Assembly (NCBI GenBank): GCA_934096735.1
Contig: CAKOMS010000023.1
Coordinates: forward strand, 1 to 10,186
DNA length: 10,186 nt
Origin: an uncultured Bacilli bacterium
Lineage (GTDB): Bacteria > Bacillota_I > Bacilli_A > RF39 > UBA660
Direction: 5' to 3'
Positions 1 through 6,563 of this stretch are shown here, one piece after another (the stretch's first letter is position 1; the number at the start of each line of letters is the position of its first letter). The notes under the pieces were generated by a model. It did not search any database. It saw only the letters and a list, made by a program, of their open reading frames with translations, and was not told the DNA's origin. Position numbers and translations under genes: made by a program.

Positions 1-71
1 CCCGATGTAGGACTCGAACCTACGACCTAACGGTTAACAGCCGTGCGCTCTACCGACTGAGCTAATCGGGC
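1..71 (-). tRNA. tRNA-Asn (GTT), 3' end cut by the window edge
   Basis: The minus-strand sequence folds as a cloverleaf: acceptor GCCCGAT, D arm with AGCTCAGTCGGTAGAGC, anticodon loop CTGTTAA (anticodon GTT, Asn), T arm GTAGG-TTCGAGT-CCTAC, then ATCGGG. The last acceptor base, the discriminator and any CCA lie outside the window, so the gene is incomplete here for technical reasons only. It has its own strong promoter just upstream. Confidence 0.95.
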
Positions 72-82
72 ATTACTCCATA

Positions 83-111
83 AGTATAGTAAATATATTT
101 AATTTTGTCAA
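83..111 (-). promoter_or_regulatory. Promoter of tRNA-Asn
   Basis: On the minus strand a perfect -35 TTGACA (106-111) is followed by a 17-nt spacer and -10 TATACT (83-88). Transcription would start about 5 nt before the tRNA 5' end at 71. It is one of the best housekeeping sigma-factor promoters in the window. Confidence 0.8.
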
Positions 112-127
112 TTAATTTTTGTTAAAA

Positions 128-568
128 TCATAAATATTTTTTTAATTCTTCAATATTATTTTTTAAAAGCTCACTTAATTTATTTAATAAAAGTACAATC
201 TCAGAATCACTATTATCATAAGAATTAATTTTTTCAGATACTTCAATAATACCTTTATTAGTTCCTTCAATCATCATCTTAGCAATAACTTCATCAGTTG
301 TTTCCTTAAGCAATTTCATTTCACTCATAATCTTTGTACTAACTTTAGCTAAACTACTAACATCTTCTTCTTTTTTTCCATATTTTTTTAGAATATTAAT
401 TGCTTCTCTACAAATAGCATCATATTCATTTTTTTCATTATTTAAAACTTTCTCAAATTCACTACTATTTACTTTCTCAATAATATCATCTATACCAATA
501 ATCCCCATATTAGCATTCTTATAAATGCAATTTAAATATTCAACATTTTGATCCTCATTTTTCTTCAT
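128..568 (-). CDS. Hypothetical all-helical protein, 146 aa, possibly ferritin-like four-helix bundle
   Basis: I do not recognise an assigned function. The protein is soluble with no signal peptide or membrane segment. It is predicted almost entirely helical and rich in Glu, Lys, Ile and Asn. A recognisable N-terminal stretch, YLNCIYKNANMGIIGIDDII (about residues 11-30), is one I recall in uncharacterised proteins of Clostridia and gut Firmicutes. The helix spacing and repeated E/K pattern would fit a ferritin-like four-helix bundle, but no clear ExxH metal ligand pair is visible, so this is only a guess. The ATG is preceded by GGTGAT with a 5-nt spacer, which matches the 16S 3' end. That site lies inside the terminator hairpin of the upstream RNase J gene, so expression may depend on readthrough or on folding. 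The stop codon is TGA. Confidence 0.75.
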   Translation of the reverse strand: MKKNEDQNVEYLNCIYKNANMGIIGIDDIIEKVNSSEFEKVLNNEKNEYDAICREAINILKKYGKKEEDVSSLAKVSTKIMSEMKLLKETTDEVIAKMMIEGTNKGIIEVSEKINSYDNSDSEIVLLLNKLSELLKNNIEELKKYL

Positions 569-604
569 AAAAAATCACCCATTAATATTATGGATGATTT
601 TTTT
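569..604 (-). terminator. Intrinsic terminator of the RNase J gene, abutting the next start codon
   Basis: On the minus strand AATCATCC (599-592) pairs with GGGTGATT (580-573) with one U-G wobble across an 11-nt loop. Flanking A and T runs lengthen the stem. Six U residues (574-569) follow and are immediately adjacent to the ATG of the 146-aa gene. The 3' arm contains that gene's Shine-Dalgarno sequence. The flanking A/T runs would also allow termination on the plus strand. Confidence 0.75.
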
Positions 605-608
605 TATT

Positions 609-2255
609 TTATACTTCTTGAACTACAGCAATAATCATTGGTTTACATTCAGTCTCATCATATAAATAATTACTTAATTTTTCTCTAATTTCAACTTTAA
701 TCTTATTATAATCAACAAAACTTGGAGTAATATTTTTAACTATAATATCTTCACATATCTTTTTAATTTCTATAATTAAATCTTTACTATCTTTAACATA
801 AATAAATCCTCTAGTGGTAACTTCAGGTCCTACTAAAAGTACTTTATCTTTTTTAGAAATAGTAGCACTTATTAAAACTATACCATTTTCAGAAAGCATC
901 TCTCTATCTTTTATAACAAGCTCTCCAACATCTTCAGAACTTATTCCATCTATTAATATATCATTAACTTTAACTTTATCAAAAGATTCAATTAACTTGC
1001 CATCTTCAAATTCAACAACTTCTCCATTTTGTTTTAATATAATATTATCTTTACTTATACCTAAATTATTTGCCAAATTAGCATTATTTACCATATATCT
1101 ATATTCACCTTTAACAGGCATATAATATTTTGGTTGAATAAGCTTTATCATAAGCATAATATCCTCACTAGATGGATGATGTAATATTACTTTATCACTT
1201 GGTAAATTAACAATATTACAACCAAATTTAGCAAGTTCATTTTCAAGTTTAACTAAGGTTTTTTCATTACTATCATATCTAGGTTCTGCAAAAACAATAG
1301 TATCAGTAGATTTAGGACTTATATACTTATCATAATTATGATAAATTTTACTGATATTAGCATATGGATTAGCTCTCTCATCACATACAAGTAAAATAGC
1401 ATTATCATCATTTATATTAGATAAATCCCCAATAATACCATCTTCTACACTAATATATTTTTCATTAATGGCAAAATTAACAACATTTTGAAGTCTTTTA
1501 CCCATAATAACTATCTTTCTATGTGTATTTCTTGCTGCATTGAATATATCATTAATAGTATACAAATGATATGGTAGAAGTGAAAATAAAATTCTTTTTT
1601 CATTATGTTTAATAATATCTTTAAAGTATTCTTCTAATCTATGATTTGGACTAGTATGCCCCTTTCTTTCAGAAAATGAAGATTCACATAATAAACATAA
1701 CACACCTTGTTTACCAATATAAGCAATTTTACCAAGATCCATATCAAATGCTCCTAACATAGTAGGATCAATTACAAAATCACCTGTATAACAAATCGCA
1801 CCATCTTTAGTATTTAAAACATACATAACCGCATCTGGAATACTATGAGATACACTTATAGGAAATATAGACACATTATTATCAAAAAGTATTTTTTTAT
1901 GAGGCTTAATTGTAACTATATGATCATTTTTAACACCATATTCTTCTAAAACAAATTTAGTAAATTTAGTAGCATATATTTTAACAGTAGGTAAATCTTT
2001 TATTAAATCAGATAAACTACCCATGTTCTCACTATGTCCATGAGTAATAAAAATACCCTTTATTCTCTTTTTATTTTTAACTAAATAACTAAAATCTGGC
2101 ATTATATAATCTATTCCTAAAAGATTAGAATTAGCATATTTAAGCCCACAATCAAACACAAAAATACTATTGTCAATTTCTATTACATAACAATTTTTAC
2201 CATTCTCAGCAAGGCCACCCAAACCAAAAATTTTTATTTTACTCAATTTAATCAC
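609..2255 (-). CDS. RNase J-family protein with a degenerate metal site (RNase J2-like)
   Basis: This has the full architecture of a bacterial RNase J (548 aa; family about 550-560): metallo-beta-lactamase domain, inserted beta-CASP region and a C-terminal domain ending in KPMIIAVVQEV. Active enzymes are mRNA/rRNA 5'-3' exo- and endonucleases with two Zn ions held by an HxHxDH motif, a later His, an Asp and a His in PVHGEYR. Here the first motif reads HGHSEN (72-77), so Asp becomes Glu and the final His becomes Asn. The PVHGEY His is Lys (PVKGEYR, 380-386). H137 (SHSIPDA) and D159 (YTGDF) are kept, as are the HHPSSED residues near 359-365. It is therefore probably weakly active or inactive, like J2-type partner subunits that work in a complex with RNase J1. 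The start is GTG at 2255; an in-frame TTG at 2246 is possible. Confidence 0.9.
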   Translation of the reverse strand: MIKLSKIKIFGLGGLAENGKNCYVIEIDNSIFVFDCGLKYANSNLLGIDYIMPDFSYLVKNKKRIKGIFITHGHSENMGSLSDLIKDLPTVKIYATKFTKFVLEEYGVKNDHIVTIKPHKKILFDNNVSIFPISVSHSIPDAVMYVLNTKDGAICYTGDFVIDPTMLGAFDMDLGKIAYIGKQGVLCLLCESSFSERKGHTSPNHRLEEYFKDIIKHNEKRILFSLLPYHLYTINDIFNAARNTHRKIVIMGKRLQNVVNFAINEKYISVEDGIIGDLSNINDDNAILLVCDERANPYANISKIYHNYDKYISPKSTDTIVFAEPRYDSNEKTLVKLENELAKFGCNIVNLPSDKVILHHPSSEDIMLMIKLIQPKYYMPVKGEYRYMVNNANLANNLGISKDNIILKQNGEVVEFEDGKLIESFDKVKVNDILIDGISSEDVGELVIKDREMLSENGIVLISATISKKDKVLLVGPEVTTRGFIYVKDSKDLIIEIKKICEDIIVKNITPSFVDYNKIKVEIREKLSNYLYDETECKPMIIAVVQEV

Positions 2256-2295
2256 TCTTTCTTTCTTTTTAATAAAGGCTTTTCAAGATAAATTT

Positions 2296-2324
2296 ATTAT
2301 ACCAAAAAAAGAGTATATTATCAA
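2296..2324 (-). promoter_or_regulatory. Promoter of the RNase J-like gene
   Basis: The minus strand has -35 TTGATA (2319-2324), a 17-nt spacer, and an extended -10 TGGTATAAT with the TATAAT at 2296-2301. Transcription would start near 2290, about 35 nt before the GTG start. It lies right behind the stop of the upstream membrane-anchored protein gene. Confidence 0.8.
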
Positions 2325-2337
2325 TAATTTCTAGTAA

Positions 2338-3108
2338 TTATTCACTTATTAAGTCACTTAAATACACAATATTTAAATCTTGATAATTAATTTGTCTGAG
2401 TAAAATCTTATAATGTGAAATATTAACATCATCACTTACATAAATAATATCCCCACTTTTAATATCATTTTTAATATCTACTATATTATAATCACTTAAT
2501 ACTTTACTATATTTAACTAAATAACTTTTATATTTTAAACATACATTTTTATCAATTTCATCAATAATACAAATATTTTTATTAATATTATATTTTTCTA
2601 AATAAGATAGTACTTTTTCAAAATCATCTTTATCATTATTTATTTGTTCATAAAAAGAACTACTTCTAATATTACTTTTATTAACGAGTCTATCAAACAA
2701 AACATTATTATTAGTATTATAATTAATAACATCTTCATTATTACTAACAATTATACTAACACTATTTTTAAGTTTATTTCCCTTTCTTATTATTTTTTCT
2801 TTATTATTTTTAATACTGAGAGTAGGATACATCACATCATACTCTAAAAAATATTCATTAAATACATTATGAGTTTTCATATTATTATAACTCTTCAAAA
2901 CATTAACACTTTTACCAATTATACCAGGAATAATATAATCACCATCTATAGTAGCAGAAACTGCTTCAATATTATATTTATCTTTATTAGAAGATATTTC
3001 TTTCATAAGTTTACTATTATTTGCAAGCATACTATTAATTTTTTCTGTATAATAAAAACTAAATAAAAATAAAAAAGATAATCCTATATATTTAAATAAA
3101 GTTTTCAT
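2338..3108 (-). CDS. Membrane-anchored extracytoplasmic protein, similar to the N-terminal part of a deacetylase-associated family
   Basis: The 256-aa protein begins MKTLFKYIGLSFLFLFSFYY, a single N-terminal signal anchor (about residues 4-20), so the rest is probably outside the membrane. Residues about 55-120 carry DGDYIIPGIIGKSVNVLKSY, then NVFNE, YPTLSI and IRKGNKLKNSVSIIV. I recall this block in front of polysaccharide-deacetylase-like domains in gut Firmicutes proteins. The C-terminal 130 residues are Asn/Asp/Lys-rich and show no visible HxxxH or other NodB-type metal motif, so any catalytic role is doubtful. The gene starts 53 nt after ssb ends, with AGGTGAT in front of the ATG and no strong terminator between them, so co-transcription with ssb is possible. 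Function is unknown; a role in the cell envelope is an inference. Confidence 0.7.
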   Translation of the reverse strand: MKTLFKYIGLSFLFLFSFYYTEKINSMLANNSKLMKEISSNKDKYNIEAVSATIDGDYIIPGIIGKSVNVLKSYNNMKTHNVFNEYFLEYDVMYPTLSIKNNKEKIIRKGNKLKNSVSIIVSNNEDVINYNTNNNVLFDRLVNKSNIRSSSFYEQINNDKDDFEKVLSYLEKYNINKNICIIDEIDKNVCLKYKSYLVKYSKVLSDYNIVDIKNDIKSGDIIYVSDDVNISHYKILLRQINYQDLNIVYLSDLISE

Positions 3109-3161
3109 AAATCACCTTACTAAATTATAATTAATTATCTTTAATTTATTACTATATATTA

Positions 3162-3494
3162 CTATTTATCTTCCTTCTTTTTACTTGATAAAAATGTCAC
3201 TCTTTCTGCTACAACATCAGTTATATAATGCACTTTACCATTTTCATCTTCATACTTTCCACTTTGTAGTCTTCCCTTTACTCCAACAACATCTCCAACA
3301 TGACAATATTCTGTTGTACTAGATGCTATATTATTCCATAAAATACATCTAACAAAATCAGTCTCATATATACCATCTTGATTTTTAAAATTTCTATTAA
3401 CTGCTAAAATTACAGTAGTAACCTTTTTATTTCCATCTATTTCACATACTTCAGGTTCACTAGTAAGTCTTCCTACAAGTATAACATTATTCAT
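3162..3494 (-). CDS. ssb: Single-stranded DNA-binding protein, short form
   Basis: This is a one-domain OB-fold SSB that coats single-stranded DNA in replication, repair or uptake. The product is 110 aa, starting MNNVILVGRLTSEPEV, with TDFVRCILWNN near residues 46-56 and KGRLQSGKYEDENGKVHY near 73-90, all typical of the family. Standard chromosomal SSBs run to about 160-175 aa with a disordered tail and an acidic DDDLPF-like tip that recruits partner proteins. Here the protein stops after SSKKKEDK and has no such tip, resembling the short SsbB/YwpH type. The upstream AAAGGAGGA gives 7 nt to this ATG and 4 nt to another ATG one codon earlier (3497); the longer N-terminal extension has no support. 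Confidence 0.92.
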   Translation of the reverse strand: MNNVILVGRLTSEPEVCEIDGNKKVTTVILAVNRNFKNQDGIYETDFVRCILWNNIASSTTEYCHVGDVVGVKGRLQSGKYEDENGKVHYITDVVAERVTFLSSKKKEDK

Positions 3495-3604
3495 CATTTT
3501 TCCTCCTTTCGAAAAAATAGTAACATAAAATTTTAAAAAAACATAATTGCCAAAACCATGAGTAATTAACACTTTTTATTACCAATTTTCTAAAATAAAT
3601 ACAT

Positions 3605-3640
3605 AAAAAAATTACCAAATATTAAATTTTAGTAATTTTT
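3605..3640 (-). terminator. Intrinsic terminator of sufB
   Basis: On the minus strand AAAAATTACTAAA pairs with TTTGGTAATTTTT (one U-G wobble), followed by more U residues. The hairpin starts inside the sufB stop codon. It is long but A/U-only apart from two pairs, typical of this genome. The flanking A and T runs make it potentially bidirectional. Confidence 0.7.
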
Positions 3641-4931
3641 AATCTTTTATTAATCTATTAAGTTCAACAGCATACTCCATAGGCAATTCTTTTTTCAAAT
3701 CTGCCATAAATCCGAGTACTAATAACTCCATACATTTTTCTTCTTTTAAACCTTTACCCATCAAATAACGTAGTTTTTCTTCACTAACCTTTGATATAGT
3801 AGCTTCGTGTTCTAGTACACTTGAATCATTAGAAATAATATTTTTAGGATATGTATTACTACTAGATTTAGAATCTAATATTAATGTATCACATTTAACT
3901 TTAGCACTACTACACATTGCATCTTTAGTTATATGTACACATCCTCTGTAATTACTTTCTCCCCCTTGCGTAGCTATGCTTTTACTAACAATATTACTTT
4001 TAGTATGTTTACCTAAATGTATCATTTTAGCTCCAGCATCAAGTCTTTGAATATTTTTAGCATATGCAATAGATAAACTATTACCAACACTATAATCTCC
4101 TTTTAATATAGAACTAGGATATTTCATAGTAACTCCACTACCTATATTACCATCAATCCATTCCATTTTACCATATTCATCTACTATAGCTCTTTTTGTT
4201 ACCAAATTATATACATCATTGCTCCAATTTTGAATAGTAGAATATCTACAACTTGCATGTTTACCAACATATATCTCAACTACGCCAGCATGTAAACTAC
4301 TAGTAGAATAACTTTTAGCAGTACAACCTTCAATATATTCTAAACTACTATAATCATCAACAATAATTATTGTTCTTTCAAACTGACCTAGATTTTCACT
4401 ATTAATGCGAAAATAACTTTGAAGAGGTCTATCTAGTTTTGTATGAGGAGGAATATATATAAATGATCCACCACTCCATAAAGCACTATTTAATGCAGTA
4501 TACTTATTTTCATCATATTTAACTAAATTATTAAAATATTTTTTAAATAATTCTGGATACTCTTTTAAAGCATTATCAGTTGATGTAAAAATAATATCTT
4601 TTTTAGTAATATTTTTATGATATACTACTTCACTTTCAAATTGATTAGATACACCACCTAAATATTTATTTTCCGCTTCTATTACACCCAAAGTATTAAA
4701 AGTATTTCTAATCTCATTTGAAACATTATTCCAATCACTTTGTAATTTTTTATCATCATTTTTATAATAATTTATATTATTAAAATCAATATCTATTTTA
4801 GGCCCAAAAGTTGGATTATCCATTTGAAGAAATTTTTTATATGCCATTAATCTAAAATCCAACATCCATCTATCTTCACCTTTAGAATTAGATAACCATT
4901 CAACAAATTTTTCATTTAATTCCTTTTTCAT
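3639..4931 (-). CDS. sufB: Fe-S cluster assembly scaffold protein SufB
   Basis: SufB forms the SufBC2D scaffold on which Fe-S clusters are built. The 430-aa product is slightly short for the family (about 465). Visible signatures include EDRWMLDFRLMAYKKF near the N-terminus, GCTAKSYSTSSLHAGVVEI (about 202-220), GGESNYRGCVHI (about 323-334), KCDTLILD (Cys near 347, probably the scaffold Cys), LEHEATISKVSEE (about 373-385) and the C-terminal ELPMEYAVELNRL. The start is the ATG at 4931, with GGAGA 6 nt upstream; a TTG two codons earlier would sit on top of that site. sufB normally follows sufC-sufD-sufS-sufU. Here it has its own promoter, a divergent unrelated gene upstream and a terminator downstream, so no other suf gene is in its transcription unit. 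Confidence 0.95.
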   Translation of the reverse strand: MKKELNEKFVEWLSNSKGEDRWMLDFRLMAYKKFLQMDNPTFGPKIDIDFNNINYYKNDDKKLQSDWNNVSNEIRNTFNTLGVIEAENKYLGGVSNQFESEVVYHKNITKKDIIFTSTDNALKEYPELFKKYFNNLVKYDENKYTALNSALWSGGSFIYIPPHTKLDRPLQSYFRINSENLGQFERTIIIVDDYSSLEYIEGCTAKSYSTSSLHAGVVEIYVGKHASCRYSTIQNWSNDVYNLVTKRAIVDEYGKMEWIDGNIGSGVTMKYPSSILKGDYSVGNSLSIAYAKNIQRLDAGAKMIHLGKHTKSNIVSKSIATQGGESNYRGCVHITKDAMCSSAKVKCDTLILDSKSSSNTYPKNIISNDSSVLEHEATISKVSEEKLRYLMGKGLKEEKCMELLVLGFMADLKKELPMEYAVELNRLIKD

Positions 4932-4959
4932 AAACAATCTCCGTAAAAATAATACACCT

Positions 4960-4968
4960 ATTATAACA
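4960..4968 (-). promoter_or_regulatory. Extended -10 promoter of sufB
   Basis: The minus strand carries TGTTATAAT, an extended -10 (TG-n-TATAAT, with TATAAT at 4960-4965). No convincing -35 lies 16-18 nt upstream. The start site would be about 4953, roughly 22 nt before the ATG. Confidence 0.6.
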
Positions 4969-4977
4969 TAAAAACAA

Positions 4978-5006
4978 TTGTATTTTTATTCTATTTGAGT
5001 TAAAAT
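4978..5006 (+). promoter_or_regulatory. Promoter of the plus-strand 203-aa gene
   Basis: -35 TTGTAT (4978-4983), 17-nt spacer, -10 TAAAAT (5001-5006). A start near 5013 leaves a short leader containing AGGTGA in front of the ATG at 5028. The -35 overlaps the palindromic ACAATTGTAT. Confidence 0.55.
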
Positions 5007-5027
5007 TAAAACATAATAGGTGAGAAT

Positions 5028-5639
5028 ATGAACGAAAAAAATAAATTTTTTTTAAATAGTAATCAAAATAAATATCCATCACTAAAATATTTTTCTATAG
5101 ATAATAATAGATTATCTTTAAATAATGGTAAAAATATTTTCTTTGTCTATATTCCAAATGTAGACTTAAGTTCATTAAATCCCACTATTTATTTATCATC
5201 ACCTAATCAATTAATTAATATATTATATATGATTGAACTTTTATATCACAAAACATTACAAGATACAGAAATAAATTTTATTAATTCATATATTCAAAAT
5301 TATTTAAAATATAACGATAGTGCTTTAAATGATAAAACAGTCAATCATAATTTACTAATTTCATTAAGTATTCCAATATATTTATCATACAGCGAAGAAT
5401 TTATAAATAATCCTGCTAGTCAATTAATTTTTGATAAAATAAACTCATATAATACGGAAATTGAAGACAAAATGAATAAATCGCCAAGACTAGTACTTAA
5501 AAACAACAATTTTGATTTAGAAAAAGTTGAAGATCCAGTTGAAAACTTTGAAAAAGCTGGATTTACTACAATTGCTTTAATCACATTAGGTATCATCACA
5601 GCCTGTACAATTGTAGCATCTTATATTTTTACTCATTAA
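5028..5639 (+). CDS. Unknown tail-anchored protein, 203 aa
   Basis: I do not recognise this protein. There is no signal peptide. The body (residues 1-175) is hydrophilic and rich in Asn, Ser, Tyr and Ile, with helical segments such as QLINILYMIELLYHKTL (about 61-77). The only membrane segment is at the extreme C-terminus (about 178-200, IALITLGIITACTIVASYIF) followed by three residues. The protein is therefore predicted to be a tail-anchored or single C-terminal membrane protein with its bulk in the cytoplasm. It is the only protein gene on the plus strand. It has its own promoter and AGGTGA site and a shared terminator with spoVS. Low-complexity composition is in line with the rest of the genome, so it need not be recently acquired. 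Its divergence from sufB hints at co-regulation but does not give a function. Confidence 0.75.
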   Translation: MNEKNKFFLNSNQNKYPSLKYFSIDNNRLSLNNGKNIFFVYIPNVDLSSLNPTIYLSSPNQLINILYMIELLYHKTLQDTEINFINSYIQNYLKYNDSALNDKTVNHNLLISLSIPIYLSYSEEFINNPASQLIFDKINSYNTEIEDKMNKSPRLVLKNNNFDLEKVEDPVENFEKAGFTTIALITLGIITACTIVASYIFTH

Positions 5640-5668
5640 AAAAAGTTCATATCAAACTGAACTTTTTT
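5639..5668. terminator. Bidirectional terminator between the 203-aa gene and spoVS
   Basis: AAAAAAGTTCA (5639-5649) pairs perfectly with TGAACTTTTTT (5658-5668) around an 8-nt loop, giving an 11-bp stem with A and U runs on both sides. It serves both convergent genes; the right side runs into the spoVS stop codon (5667-5669). Confidence 0.85.
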
Positions 5669-5927
5669 ATTTTGACTCAATTATTAATTTAATAGCAGTT
5701 TTTTGTTCACCATTAATAATGGTATCATTAAAAGCTGGTATCACAACTAAATTATCTCCAGTCGGTGCTACAAAACCCCTACAAATTGCAATAGCTTTAA
5801 TTGCTTGATTTAATGAACCAGCACCAATAGTCTGAATTTCAACTGAACCTTTTTCACGATAAATATTAGCAATAGCGCCAGCAACCTTGCTAGGATTTGA
5901 CTTGCTTGAAACTTTAAGTATTTCCAT
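5667..5927 (-). CDS. spoVS: Stage V sporulation protein S
   Basis: The 86-aa protein is full length for SpoVS, a small Alba-fold, nucleic-acid-binding-like protein that affects septation and spore coat formation in Bacillus and is also kept in many non-sporulating bacteria. The sequence MEILKVSSKSNPSKVAGAIA, GAGSLNQAIKAIAICRG (about 36-52) and the IPAF segment near 63-66 are strongly conserved in the family. AAAGGAA lies 5 nt before the ATG. The gene is flanked by terminators on both sides and so is probably monocistronic. I see no convincing sigma-H-type promoter upstream; a weak TATATT -10 is present near 5950. Confidence 0.96.
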   Translation of the reverse strand: MEILKVSSKSNPSKVAGAIANIYREKGSVEIQTIGAGSLNQAIKAIAICRGFVAPTGDNLVVIPAFNDTIINGEQKTAIKLIIESK

Positions 5928-5981
5928 AATTATTCCTTTCTTGTTAATTAAATATATGTAGTAATTAAAAAATTAGAATAA

Positions 5982-6001
5982 AAAAAAGAATTACTTCTTT
6001 T
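5982..6001 (-). terminator. Intrinsic terminator of the HdeD-like membrane protein gene
   Basis: On the minus strand AAAAGAA (6001-5995) pairs with TTCTTTT (5990-5984) around the tetraloop GTAA, then more U residues. The hairpin includes the last coding bases and the stop codon, ending the tRNA-Thr(CGT)-uppS transcript. Confidence 0.7.
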
Positions 6002-6518
6002 CTATTAAATATGCTACTAAAGGATCCATTAATTCAAGAATTCCATTTATCAAGAAGAAAAATCCAAGTACTAATATTTGTACATCATTTGTACAATATA
6101 AATTTATAGTAGCAAGAATACCGACAATTATAAACAAGATTAAGTTAATAATATTTAATTTCCATAATTTATTTTTTCTATCATTATAATAATCGCTTTC
6201 TTTTAATTTTATTAAACTAATTAAAATTATCCAAATAAATAATGATACAGCAAGATTCAAAGGTGAATCACTTATATCAACAAAACAAACTAATGCAAGT
6301 TCAAAAATTGAAGCAATTCCAGTATATAAACCAGAATAATCTTTAGACTTTAATGTCATAAAATATTTTATAAAATGTAAAAGTCCATATAACGTAATAA
6401 TTACTATAAAAATTAATTTAACATTACTAAAATCAAATATTGGAAGTATTACAGTAATTATACCAATTATAACTAAACAAATTGATACAATTAATTCCAT
6501 TAAAGTTCTTCTTTCCAT
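5991..6518 (-). CDS. Six-helix membrane protein, HdeD/DUF308-like
   Basis: The 175-aa protein is almost entirely membrane-embedded. Predicted helices are at about 8-26, 33-53, 63-80, 87-104, 120-139 and 146-168, with a charged loop KLKESDYYNDRKNK between helices four and five. Length, topology and the repeated short-loop pattern fit the DUF308/HdeD family of small acid-stress or uncharacterised membrane proteins, but no unambiguous motif proves it. The chosen ATG (6518) has AGGAT about 9 nt upstream; a GTG three codons earlier lies too close to it. It starts 45 nt after uppS ends, with no terminator between, so it is probably the last gene of the tRNA-Thr-uppS unit. A connection to envelope lipid metabolism is only suggested by this position. 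Confidence 0.75.
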   Translation of the reverse strand: MERRTLMELIVSICLVIIGIITVILPIFDFSNVKLIFIVIITLYGLLHFIKYFMTLKSKDYSGLYTGIASIFELALVCFVDISDSPLNLAVSLFIWIILISLIKLKESDYYNDRKNKLWKLNIINLILFIIVGILATINLYCTNDVQILVLGFFFLINGILELMDPLVAYLIEKK

Positions 6519-6563
6519 ATATACCACATCCTACTTCAATTATAAAATAACTAAACTATTATT

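Larger units (their letters stand above)
4955..5022. repeat. Inverted repeat in the sufB / 203-aa gene divergent promoter region
   Basis: CACCTATTAT at 4955-4964 is the exact reverse complement of ATAATAGGTG at 5013-5022, with 48 bp between the arms. The left arm overlaps the sufB -10 box. The right arm covers the leader and ribosome-binding site of the plus-strand gene. It could be an operator or a chance consequence of AT-rich promoter and RBS sequence. Confidence 0.5.

Noticed and set aside
814..1125. Plus-strand open frame inside the RNase J gene
   Set aside because: It is antisense to a well-conserved coding region, has no ribosome-binding site and has a Ser/Thr/Leu-rich shadow composition.
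2644..3066. Two plus-strand open frames opposite the membrane-anchored protein gene
   Set aside because: They are Ile/Asn/Thr/Phe-rich mirror frames of an AT-rich gene, without start signals.
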